Shown: piece by piece, positions 1 to 5,189 of the stretch
Layout of the letters: every line of letters starts with the position of its first letter
Position numbering within the stretch: the stretch's first letter is position 1
Assembly (NCBI GenBank): GCA_029884035.1
Contig: JAOUIM010000287.1
Coordinates: 1-5,189, forward strand
Length of the DNA: 5,189 bases
Reading direction: 5' to 3'
DNA from: Aquincola sp.
GTDB lineage: Bacteria; Pseudomonadota; Gammaproteobacteria; Burkholderiales; Burkholderiaceae_C
Position numbers and translations under genes: made by a program
The notes under the pieces: generated by a model
Seen by the model: the letters and a program-made list of their open reading frames with translations, nothing else
What the model was told of the DNA's origin: nothing
Databases searched by the model: none

Positions 1-570
1 CTGCTCTTCGGCACGGATCATGCGCACGCCGAACTCGGTCTCGAACAGGCCGTACAGGGGGCCCTGGTACTCGGACAGGCGCTGCCAGGTCAGCCCCTTG
101 AACAGGGCGAGCGGCAGCCACAGGTCATCAAGCACGACCGGGCGGCCGCGGAAATACAGCAGCCGCCTGACCTCGAGTACCGCCTGGCTGGCCGGGATGT
201 CCAGCGCCTTGGCCACCTCGGCGCTCGGGCGCTGGCGCTTGCAGTCGAGAAAGCGCCGCGACAGGCGCTCGCCCGCGCCGTCGTCGACGTCGGGCGCGAG
301 CCGCAGGAAGCGGAATTGGGTGCGCTCCTCCGCATGGGTCGCAACGAAAGTGCCCTTGCCCTGCCGCCGCACCAGCAGATGCGCGGCCGCGAGGTCGTCG
401 ATCGCCTTGCGGACCGTCCCTTGGCTGACCTTGAAGCGCGCCGCCAGGTCCAGTTCACTGGGGATCGCCTCGCCCGGCTTCCACTCCCCCTCGTCCAGGC
501 TCTTTGTCAGGCGCTCGGCGATCTGCCGGTACAGCGGCGAATACAGCGGGGCGTCAGGAACGGCGGACAT
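1..570 (-). CDS. GntR/HutC-family transcriptional regulator (partial, C-terminus beyond left edge)
   Basis: This is a DNA-binding repressor of the GntR family, HutC-like subgroup, reading leftwards and still open at base 1, so only the first 190 residues are visible. Residues about 10-77 form the winged helix-turn-helix: SPLYRQIAERL, then KPGEAIPSELDLAARFKVSQ, then GTVRKAIDDLAA, and the wing RRQGKGTFVA, all classic GntR signatures. From about residue 95 a UTRA-type ligand-sensing domain begins (VLEVRRLLYFRGRPVVLDDL, later FETEFGVRMIRAEEQ). HutC-type proteins usually have about 240 residues, so roughly 50 are missing. The ATG at 570 is the first possible start, because no in-frame start codon lies upstream within the intergenic region. 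No clear Shine-Dalgarno sequence precedes it. It is divergent from mdh across 112 bases holding a palindrome, which suggests autoregulation and control of mdh. The ligand is not deducible; a TCA-cycle acid is a reasonable inference from context. Confidence 0.93.
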   Translation of the reverse strand, partial: MSAVPDAPLYSPLYRQIAERLTKSLDEGEWKPGEAIPSELDLAARFKVSQGTVRKAIDDLAAAHLLVRRQGKGTFVATHAEERTQFRFLRLAPDVDDGAGERLSRRFLDCKRQRPSAEVAKALDIPASQAVLEVRRLLYFRGRPVVLDDLWLPLALFKGLTWQRLSEYQGPLYGLFETEFGVRMIRAEEQ

Positions 571-581
571 GATGGGGATGA

Positions 582-608
582 TTGCACCACAGTCCGCTGT
601 CTTATAGA
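582..608 (+). promoter_or_regulatory. Weak candidate sigma-70 promoter for mdh overlapping the operator
   Basis: TTGCAC (582-587) is followed after a short 15-base spacer by TATAGA (603-608), which lies inside the palindrome. If used, a bound repressor would block RNA polymerase directly and the mRNA leader would be about 65 bases. A second possible -10, TACACT at 637-642, has no recognisable -35. Neither is a strong match, so the choice is open. Confidence 0.25.
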
Positions 609-614
609 AGACAG
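597..614. promoter_or_regulatory. Palindromic candidate operator for the divergent GntR-type regulator
   Basis: CTGTCTTATAGAAGACAG has perfect 7-base arms (CTGTCTT and AAGACAG) around a 4-base centre. Its inner 14 bases differ at only one position from the full palindrome GTCTTATATAAGAC. AT-rich centres flanked by GT and AC are typical of GntR/HutC operators. It is the only strong dyad in the gap between the divergent regulator (start 570) and mdh (start 683). The assignment to this regulator is inferred from location and family. Confidence 0.65.
601..606 (-). promoter_or_regulatory. Candidate -10 element for the GntR-type regulator gene
   Basis: Read on the minus strand, these bases are TATAAG, a five-of-six match to TATAAT, within the palindrome and about 30 bases upstream of the regulator start codon. 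No good -35 hexamer is found 16-18 bases further upstream. The overlap with the operator would suit autorepression. Confidence 0.25.
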
Positions 615-682
615 GAGCCGTGACGCATCGCTCGCCTACACTTTCGGCATCCCTGTCTTTGTCACTCTCCATGGAGCCCGCC

Positions 683-1669
683 ATGAGCAAGAAGCCCGTC
701 CGAGTTGCCGTCACCGGCGCCGCTGGCCAGATCGGCTACGCCCTGTTGTTCCGCATTGCCGCCGGCCAGATGCTGGGTAACGACCAGCCGGTAATCCTGC
801 AATTGCTCGAGATTCCCGACGAGAAAGCGCAGAACGCGCTCAAGGGCGTGATGATGGAACTGGAGGACTGTGCGTTCCCGCTGCTGGCCGGAATGCAGGC
901 TCACGGCGACCCGAAGGCTGCGTTCAAGGACACGGACTACGCCCTGCTCGTCGGCGCGCGCCCCCGTGGCCCTGGCATGGAACGCAAGGACCTGCTGTCG
1001 GCCAATGCCCAGATCTTCACCGCCCAGGGCAAGGCGCTCGACGCTTCTGCATCGCGCAGCGTGCGTGTCCTGGTCGTGGGCAACCCGGCCAACACCAATG
1101 CCTACATCGCGATGAAGAGCGCGCCCAGCCTGTCGCGCCGCAATTTCACCGCGATGTTGCGGCTCGACCACAATCGTGCCCTGAGCCAGATCGCTGCCAA
1201 GACCGGCAAGGCCGTCGCCGACATCGAGAAGCTGGCAGTGTGGGGCAACCACTCGCCGACGATGTATGCCGACTACCGTTTCGCCACCATCGGCGGCGCC
1301 TCGGTCAAGTCGATGATCAACGACGAGACCTGGAACCGCGAAACCTTCCTGCCGACCGTGGGCAAGCGCGGCGCAGCGATCATCGCCGCGCGCGGCCTGT
1401 CGTCGGCCGCGTCGGCCGCGAATGCGGCGATCGACCACATGCGCGACTGGGCGCTGGGCACCGGCGGCCGCTGGGTGACGATGGGCGTTGCTTCGGACGG
1501 CTGGTACGGGGTCCCGAAGGACGTGATGTTCGGCTACCCGGTGACCTGCGCAAACGGCGAGTACCAGGTCGTCGAGGGACTGCCGATCGACGAGTTCTCG
1601 AAGGCCTGCATCGCCAAGACGCTGGCCGAGCTGCTCGAGGAGCAGGAAGGCGTCAAGCATCTGCTCTGA
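683..1669 (+). CDS. mdh: Malate dehydrogenase (NAD-dependent), complete
   Basis: This enzyme interconverts malate and oxaloacetate with NAD in the cytoplasm, the last step of the TCA cycle. The 328 residues match the usual length of the Burkholderiales type. The N-terminal Rossmann fold has the dinucleotide motif GAAGQIG (12-18). The mobile substrate loop GARPRGPGMERKDL (91-104) carries the expected substrate arginines R95 and R101. VGNPANTNA (132-140) supplies NAD contacts and N134. RLDHNRA (160-166) gives D162 and R165, and WGNHSP (188-192) gives the catalytic proton acceptor H190. The ATG at 683 is preferred because GGAG (673-676) sits six bases upstream and it gives the conserved start MSKKPVRVAV. 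In-frame ATGs at 620 and 671 lack a ribosome site and would add unconserved residues. It lies divergent to the GntR-type gene and upstream of the CitE-like gene, and is likely repressed through the palindrome at 597-614. Confidence 0.98.
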   Translation: MSKKPVRVAVTGAAGQIGYALLFRIAAGQMLGNDQPVILQLLEIPDEKAQNALKGVMMELEDCAFPLLAGMQAHGDPKAAFKDTDYALLVGARPRGPGMERKDLLSANAQIFTAQGKALDASASRSVRVLVVGNPANTNAYIAMKSAPSLSRRNFTAMLRLDHNRALSQIAAKTGKAVADIEKLAVWGNHSPTMYADYRFATIGGASVKSMINDETWNRETFLPTVGKRGAAIIAARGLSSAASAANAAIDHMRDWALGTGGRWVTMGVASDGWYGVPKDVMFGYPVTCANGEYQVVEGLPIDEFSKACIAKTLAELLEEQEGVKHLL

Positions 1670-1689
1670 CACCAGGGCCCCTCACGCGC

Positions 1690-1777
1690 CGCGCTGCGTC
1701 ACAGGCGCCGCTGGTTTCGCGGTCTGCCGGCCCCGGCCGACGATTGCTCGCCAGCAATGGCGGCATGACGCAGCGCG
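1690..1777. repeat. 12-bp inverted repeat with nested hairpins in the mdh–CitE-like gap
   Basis: The 220-base gap 1670-1889 has no credible gene. It contains a perfect 12-base inverted repeat, CGCGCTGCGTCA (1690-1701) and TGACGCAGCGCG (1766-1777). Inside is a second hairpin: ATTGCT (1743-1748) with AGCAAT (1753-1758) around a CGCC loop, extended below by GCCG (1736-1739) with CGGC (1761-1764). A smaller stem CCGC/GCGG (1708-1711, 1719-1722) may fill the remaining side, giving a branched shape. The right arm can also fold alone as GACGC-AGC-GCGTC (1767-1779). No T-run follows, so a classical Rho-independent terminator is unlikely. It could be an mRNA-stabilising or processing structure, a REP-like element, or chance folding in GC-rich DNA. 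Confidence 0.5.
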
Positions 1778-1889
1778 TCGCCGGCGGCGCCGTGGTCGCG
1801 CCGGCAGTGCGTCCATCCCGCGGCGTGCGGCGCGCACGACCTCCGATGGCGCTACGCTCTTGACATCGACGGCCACGCCCCAGACACCG

Positions 1890-2912
1890 ATGCCTGCACC
1901 GAGCCCGAACCCGAGCCCTGCTGCGCTGCACCCGCGCACCGCGCTGTTCGATGCCGATGAACCGGCGCCTCCTGCCCTGCCGGTCTGCGACCATTACTGC
2001 GGCGTCGAGTCGCGCATGCGCAAGAGCCTCGAGCTGCAGGCGCGGCTCGGCCCGGTGTTCGACGTCACGCTCGACGCAGAAGACGGCGCGCCGGTGGGCG
2101 GCGAGGTCGAGCACGCGCTGCTGATCGCCTCGCTGATGGGCGGCCAGGCCAACCGCTTCGGCCGCGTCGGCGCGCGAATACTGCCGGTGGACCATCCTCG
2201 CTTCGACGATGTGCTGCAGATCGTGCTCGGGGCCGCGCACGCGCCGGCCTACGTGATGCTGCCCAAGCCGCGCAGCCTCACCGACGTGGCACATGCTGCG
2301 GCCGCGCTCGACGCGGTCGGGGGTGGCAGTGTGCCGCTGCACGCGCTGATCGAGACACACGGCGCACTGGCCGAGGTGGGCGCCATCGCGGCCCATCCCC
2401 GCATCGAGTCGCTGTCGTTCGGGCTGATGGACTTCGTCTCCGCCCACCGAGGCGCGATCCCGGCATCGGCGATGAGTGCGAGAGGACAGTTCGAGCACCC
2501 GCTCGTCGTGCGGGCCAAGCTCGAAATCGCAGCCGCCTGCCATGCACATGCCAAGGTGCCCTCGCACTGCGTGGTGACCGAGTTCAAGCATGCCGCTGCA
2601 CTGATGGAGGCGGCGAGCAAGGCCTGCCGCCAGTTCGGCTACACGCGGATGTGGAGCATCCACCCCGACCAGATCCGCCCCATCGTCGATGCGTTCACGC
2701 CGAGCGTGGCCGAGGTCGATCAGGCGATCGAGATCCTGGGGGCTGCCCAGGCGGCGGGCTGGGCGCCGACGCGACACCGCGACACGCTGCATGACCGGGC
2801 GAGCTATCGCTACTTCTGGCAGATCCTCGAGCGCGCACATCGCACCTCGTATGCCGACGGTCCGCAACTGCCGGCGGAGGTGCGGCGCGCATACTTCGAC
2901 GAATCCGTCTGA
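1890..2912 (+). CDS. CitE-like HpcH/HpaI aldolase/citrate lyase family protein
   Basis: This is a member of the CitE/malyl-CoA lyase superfamily, Mg-dependent TIM-barrel enzymes that cleave or condense C-C bonds of (usually CoA-linked) hydroxy acids. It has 340 residues from the ATG at 1890. Visible landmarks are FDVTLDAEDGAP (57-68), the arginine of VGARILP (93-99), MLPKPRS (123-129), the likely metal glutamate in ALIETHGA (E155), the likely metal aspartate in SFGLMDF (D181), and WSIHPDQI (255-262), matching the family IHP.Q motif. A roughly 70-residue tail follows. Start choice is uncertain: an in-frame TTG at 1860 would add ten residues, and neither start has a Shine-Dalgarno. A possible -10, TACGCT (1853-1858), would place transcription start downstream of the TTG, slightly favouring ATG. 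No citrate lyase alpha or gamma subunit genes are adjacent, so it is probably not a citrate lyase subunit. The substrate is unknown; a malyl- or citramalyl-CoA-type reaction is a guess from family and from neighbouring mdh. Confidence 0.87.
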   Translation: MPAPSPNPSPAALHPRTALFDADEPAPPALPVCDHYCGVESRMRKSLELQARLGPVFDVTLDAEDGAPVGGEVEHALLIASLMGGQANRFGRVGARILPVDHPRFDDVLQIVLGAAHAPAYVMLPKPRSLTDVAHAAAALDAVGGGSVPLHALIETHGALAEVGAIAAHPRIESLSFGLMDFVSAHRGAIPASAMSARGQFEHPLVVRAKLEIAAACHAHAKVPSHCVVTEFKHAAALMEAASKACRQFGYTRMWSIHPDQIRPIVDAFTPSVAEVDQAIEILGAAQAAGWAPTRHRDTLHDRASYRYFWQILERAHRTSYADGPQLPAEVRRAYFDESV

Positions 2913-2939
2913 CGTGGCGGATCGCCGCACCACCCGGCC

Positions 2940-2954
2940 GCGAGGCAACCTCGC
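2940..2954 (+). terminator. Small hairpin after the CitE-like gene, weak terminator candidate
   Basis: GCGAGG-CAA-CCTCGC forms a perfect 6-bp stem with a 3-base loop, 27 bases after the CitE-like stop codon. Only a mixed TACGTCTTGC follows instead of a T-run, so it may be a weak or Rho-assisted terminator or an mRNA 3' end stabiliser. It lies in a 117-base gap that must also hold any promoter for the next gene; GACAAT at 2989-2994 is a possible -10 without a clear -35. Confidence 0.3.
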
Positions 2955-3029
2955 TACGTCTTGCAACGCGGGACCACCCAGACGTTCCGACAATGCGGGC
3001 CGATCCCAAATCCCCATGGAGCGTCCACG

Positions 3030-3539
3030 ATGAACCGAATCCTCGTCCTGCTTGCCGCCGCCTCGGTGATGGCACTCGTCCCTGCGGCGCACGGCCAGAC
3101 GCCCACCAAGCCCACCGCTGCGAAACCGGCGACGAAGACCCCCGCAAAGAAACCCGGCACCAAGGCCGCGGTGCCCGTGGAAGCACCACTGCCTGCCGCA
3201 AGCAGCGAACAGATCGACGCCGCCAACATGGCCCTGCTCGGCGATTACGACTGCGAGTTCGATCAGAAGGTCAGCCTGGCGCCCTATGGCAAGGCCGCCG
3301 GCTACATCGAAGTGAAGCAGAAGGCGCAGGCCTGGGTCATGAAGCCCGTGCTGTCGTCGACCGGTGCATTGCGGCTCGAGGATGTGCAGGGCCGAATGCT
3401 GCTGATCCAGATCGCCAACAAATCGATGGTGATGGACACCAAGCTCGGCCAGCGCGTGGTCGACGGATGCACGCACGAGAAGCAGCGCGCCTTCATTGCC
3501 ACCCAAACCGACCTGCTGTCGCCCGCGCCGGCGAAGTGA
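3030..3539 (+). CDS. Small exported protein with Lys/Pro/Ala-rich linker and a two-cysteine domain, function unknown
   Basis: I do not recognise a named family. The 169 residues begin with a clear Sec signal peptide: MNR, a hydrophobic core ILVLLAAASVMALV, and a probable cut after AHG at residue 22. There is no lipobox cysteine, so it should be released into the periplasm. Residues 23-57 form a low-complexity linker of Thr, Lys, Pro and Ala, as seen in proteins that touch the envelope or other polyanions. A folded domain follows (about 60-155) with only two cysteines, C75 in YDCEF and C147 in VDGCTH, likely a disulfide joining its ends. Between them are alternating strand-like segments: YIEVKQKAQAWVMKPV, STGALRLEDV, MLLIQIANKSMVMDTK. 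The start is well supported: GGAG (3018-3021) lies eight bases upstream of the ATG. The layout loosely resembles MliC/PliC lysozyme inhibitors, but I cannot show homology. It lies between the CitE-like gene and serC with no clear functional link. Confidence 0.88.
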   Translation: MNRILVLLAAASVMALVPAAHGQTPTKPTAAKPATKTPAKKPGTKAAVPVEAPLPAASSEQIDAANMALLGDYDCEFDQKVSLAPYGKAAGYIEVKQKAQAWVMKPVLSSTGALRLEDVQGRMLLIQIANKSMVMDTKLGQRVVDGCTHEKQRAFIATQTDLLSPAPAK

Positions 3540-3544
3540 GCGCG

Positions 3545-3564
3545 CCGGGCGCAGCGCGCCCCGG
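3545..3564 (+). terminator. GC-rich hairpin between the exported-protein gene and serC
   Basis: GGGCGC (3547-3552) and GCGCCC (3556-3561) pair around an AGC loop just after the stop codon at 3539; with one bulged C the stem extends to CCGG/CCGG at its base. There is no following T-run; instead a GATAAT element overlaps its right edge. It may help end or stabilise the upstream transcript, but a classical terminator is not shown. Confidence 0.3.
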
Positions 3565-3569
3565 ATAAT
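3564..3569 (+). promoter_or_regulatory. Candidate -10 element of the serC promoter
   Basis: GATAAT matches TATAAT at five of six positions and lies 35 bases before the serC ATG, predicting a leader of about 30 bases. It is the only AT-rich spot in the 65-base gap. No -35 hexamer is recognisable 16-18 bases upstream, where the sequence is the GC-rich hairpin. Confidence 0.4.
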
Positions 3570-3604
3570 GGGATATCGCCATCCTGATCCGGAGCCCTCT
3601 GCCC

Positions 3605-4687
3605 ATGACCCGCGTCTTCAATTTCAGCGCCGGACCCGCGGCGCTGCCCGAACCCGTTCTGCGCCGAGCTGCCGAGGAGATGCTCGACTGGCATGGCTCA
3701 GGCATGTCGGTGATGGAGATGAGCCATCGCGGCCGCGAGTTCATCGGCATTGCCGCCAAGGCCGAGGCCGATCTGCGCGAGCTGCTCGCCGTGCCGTCGA
3801 ACTACAAAGTGCTGTTCATGCAGGGGGGTGCGATCGGCGAGAACGCGGTTGTGCCGATGAACCTGCTGCGCGGGAAGAGCAGCATCGACTTCGTCGACAC
3901 CGGTGAGTGGTCGAAGAAGTCGATCAAGGAGGCGAAGAAGTACGCGGCGGTGAACGTGGCGGCCAGCGCAGCCGACACCGGCTATGACCGCGTGCCTGCG
4001 CGAGCGCAATGGAAGCTCGACGCCAACGCCGCCTACGTGCACATCTGCAGCAACGAGACCATCGGCGGCGTGGAGTACCACTTCACCCCCGACGTCGGCG
4101 AGGTGCCGCTGGTGGCCGACATGTCCAGCGACATCCTGTCGCGGCCGGTCGACGTGTCGAAGTACGGCCTAATCTATGCCGGCGCGCAGAAGAACATCGG
4201 CCCGGCGGGCCTGACGATCGTGATCGTTCGCGACGACCTGATCGGTCAGGCACTGCCGATCACGCCCTCGGCCTTCGACTTCAAGACCGTGGCCGACAAC
4301 GAGTCGATGTACAACACGCCGCCCACCTACGCGATCTACATCGCGGGCCTGGTGTTCGAGTGGCTGAAGGAGCGCGGCGGCCTCGCGGCGATAGCCGAGC
4401 ACAACCGGCGCAAGGCCGCGGTGCTGTACGACTACCTCGGCACCACCGCCTTCTACAACAGTCCGGTGCAGGCCGACTGTCGCTCGCTGATGAACGTGCC
4501 GTTCAAGCTGAGGGACGAATCGCTCGACGCGGCGTTCCTCAAGGGCGCCGAGGCGAAAGGCATGGTGCAGTTGAAGGGCCACCGCTCGGTGGGCGGCATG
4601 CGGGCCTCGATCTACAACGCGATGCCGATCGAGGGCGTGCAGACGCTGGTGGCCTACATGAAGGAATTCGAGGCCAAGAATGGCTGA
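3605..4687 (+). CDS. serC: Phosphoserine aminotransferase, complete
   Basis: SerC is a cytoplasmic PLP enzyme that transfers the amino group of glutamate to 3-phosphohydroxypyruvate, giving phosphoserine, the second step of serine synthesis; the same enzyme also serves pyridoxal phosphate synthesis in many bacteria. Its 360 residues match the family. It starts with the signature FNFSAGPAALP, with H41-R42 in MSHRGREF for substrate binding. W102, T152, D172 and Q195 fall where the E. coli enzyme contacts PLP. The Schiff-base lysine is K196 in AGAQKNIGPAG, N237-T238 lie in YNTPPTY, and GHRSVGGMRAS (325-335) carries substrate-phosphate residues. The PLP-phosphate loop reads MQGGAIGENA rather than a Ser/Thr- or Arg-containing loop as in some homologues. 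GGAG (3591-3594) lies ten bases before the ATG. The gene overlaps serA by eight bases, so the two are probably one transcription unit, with a possible promoter at 3564. Confidence 0.98.
   Translation: MTRVFNFSAGPAALPEPVLRRAAEEMLDWHGSGMSVMEMSHRGREFIGIAAKAEADLRELLAVPSNYKVLFMQGGAIGENAVVPMNLLRGKSSIDFVDTGEWSKKSIKEAKKYAAVNVAASAADTGYDRVPARAQWKLDANAAYVHICSNETIGGVEYHFTPDVGEVPLVADMSSDILSRPVDVSKYGLIYAGAQKNIGPAGLTIVIVRDDLIGQALPITPSAFDFKTVADNESMYNTPPTYAIYIAGLVFEWLKERGGLAAIAEHNRRKAAVLYDYLGTTAFYNSPVQADCRSLMNVPFKLRDESLDAAFLKGAEAKGMVQLKGHRSVGGMRASIYNAMPIEGVQTLVAYMKEFEAKNG
4670..4673 (+). promoter_or_regulatory. serA ribosome binding site inside the end of serC
   Basis: GAGG lies six bases before the serA ATG at 4680 and within the last codons of serC. 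This spacing, together with the 8-base overlap, supports the chosen serA start and translational coupling of the two genes. Confidence 0.55.
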
Positions 4688-5189
4688 CGCATTCCGGATC
4701 CTGGTTCTCAACCAGATCGCATCGGTGGGCCTGAAGCGCCTGCCGGCCGAGCAGTACACGGTGGGCAAGGACGTCGCCGATCCGGATGCGATCCTGGTGC
4801 GCTCGGCCGACATGCATGCGTTGCAGATCCCCGCCAGTGTCAAGGCGGTGGCACGCGCCGGCGCCGGCACCAACAACATCCCGATCAAGACGCTGAGCGC
4901 ACGCGGCGCGCCGGTGTTCAATGCGCCGGGCGCCAATGCCAACGCGGTCAAGGAGCTGGTGCTCGCAGGCATGCTGATGGCCGCGCGCAACCTGCCCGGT
5001 GCGCTGCGCTTCGTCGCGGCGCTCGATGCCAAGGACGCCGACATGGACGCGCGCGTCGAGGACGGCAAGAAGTCCTACGCCGGGTTCGAACTCGCCGGCC
5101 ACACGCTGGGCATCGTCGGGTTGGGCAAGATCGGTTGCCTGGTCGCCGACGCGGCGATCAAGCTCGGCATGCACGTGCTCGGCTACGAC
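4680..5189 (+). CDS. serA: D-3-phosphoglycerate dehydrogenase (partial, C-terminus beyond right edge)
   Basis: SerA oxidises 3-phosphoglycerate to 3-phosphohydroxypyruvate with NAD, the first and committed step of serine synthesis in the cytoplasm. The first 170 residues are visible and the frame is open at the right edge. Residues 1-100 are the outer part of the D-isomer-specific 2-hydroxyacid dehydrogenase fold, with ILVRSADMH (38-46), ARAGAGTNNIP (58-68) and FNAPGANANAVKELVLAGML (80-99). RAGAGTNNI corresponds to the family substrate-binding segment. The NAD domain begins with HTLGIVGLGKIG (141-152), a GxGxxG motif at 147-152, and D170 at the very edge is the expected ribose-binding acidic residue. 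The catalytic Arg, Glu and His and any C-terminal ACT serine-sensing domain lie outside the window. The ATG overlaps the serC stop region (4680-4687) with its ribosome site in serC. Another 2-hydroxyacid dehydrogenase is possible from sequence alone, but the serC pairing makes SerA very likely. Confidence 0.94.
   Translation, partial: MADAFRILVLNQIASVGLKRLPAEQYTVGKDVADPDAILVRSADMHALQIPASVKAVARAGAGTNNIPIKTLSARGAPVFNAPGANANAVKELVLAGMLMAARNLPGALRFVAALDAKDADMDARVEDGKKSYAGFELAGHTLGIVGLGKIGCLVADAAIKLGMHVLGYD

Noticed and set aside
20..607. A 195-codon plus-strand open frame opposite the GntR-type gene
   Set aside because: Its product is Arg/Ser-rich low-complexity sequence; the opposite strand encodes a regulator with unmistakable GntR motifs.
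662..1672. A 336-codon minus-strand open frame covering almost exactly mdh
   Set aside because: It is the antisense shadow of mdh; its translation shows no domain, and mdh is certain from its catalytic motifs.
1240..1863. A plus-strand open frame overlapping the end of mdh and filling the mdh–CitE-like gap
   Set aside because: It is an out-of-frame Arg-rich shadow of mdh that happens to stay open through the GC-rich gap; no start signal or domain supports it.
1860..1865. TTGACA, an exact match to the sigma-70 -35 consensus
   Set aside because: No -10-like hexamer is present 16-18 bases downstream (GC-rich sequence near 1883), and it lies just before the CitE-like start, so it appears coincidental.
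1653..3506. A 617-codon open frame on the minus strand opposite the CitE-like gene and the exported-protein gene
   Set aside because: It runs antisense to two well-supported genes, its product is rich in Arg, Gly and His with no recognisable domain, and long antisense open frames are expected in high-GC DNA with strong third-position bias.
4169..5174. Two overlapping minus-strand open frames opposite serC and serA
   Set aside because: Both are opposite genes with clear family motifs and have no recognisable protein features.
1..5189. Search for mobile elements, CRISPR repeats, tRNA or rRNA genes, toxin-antitoxin or defence genes
   Set aside because: None was seen; the window is ordinary metabolic gene content with uniform base composition and no terminal repeats, transposase or repeat arrays.

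Overview
The window is high-GC, densely coded chromosomal DNA. It most resembles a betaproteobacterium of the order Burkholderiales, roughly the Rubrivivax/Leptothrix/Methylibium group. This rests on the malate dehydrogenase type, the GntR–mdh–CitE-like gene order and the style of the SerC and SerA proteins. It is inference from recalled families, not a database search.

Layout, left to right. (1) Bases 1-570, minus strand: the N-terminal 190 residues of a GntR/HutC-type repressor with a UTRA sensor domain, running off the left edge. (2) Bases 571-682: a divergent control region with a near-perfect palindrome (597-614), the best candidate operator for that regulator. (3) Bases 683-1669: a complete NAD-dependent malate dehydrogenase, mdh. 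(4) Bases 1670-1889: a 220-base non-coding gap with a 12-bp inverted repeat enclosing further hairpins. (5) Bases 1890-2912: a CitE/HpcH-HpaI-like (beta-methylmalyl/citryl-CoA lyase superfamily) protein of unknown substrate. (6) Bases 3030-3539: a small exported protein with a Lys/Pro/Ala-rich linker and a compact two-cysteine domain; I do not recognise a named family. (7) Bases 3605-4687: serC, phosphoserine aminotransferase, complete. (8) From 4680 to the right edge: the N-terminal half of a D-3-phosphoglycerate dehydrogenase (serA), overlapping serC by 8 bases.

The genes form two functional blocks. The left block is central carbon metabolism: a metabolite-sensing repressor facing mdh and a CitE-like gene. 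In Burkholderiales such a regulator often sits between mdh and the sdh/gltA operon, so succinate dehydrogenase genes may lie just beyond the left edge (inference). The right block is the first two steps of serine synthesis from 3-phosphoglycerate, SerA then SerC, probably translationally coupled. The exported protein lies between the two blocks and has no obvious link to either.

I see no mobile element, CRISPR array, tRNA, rRNA or defence module, and no evidence for a new biological system. The most open questions are the structured mdh–CitE gap, the role of the CitE-like protein and the fold of the small exported protein.
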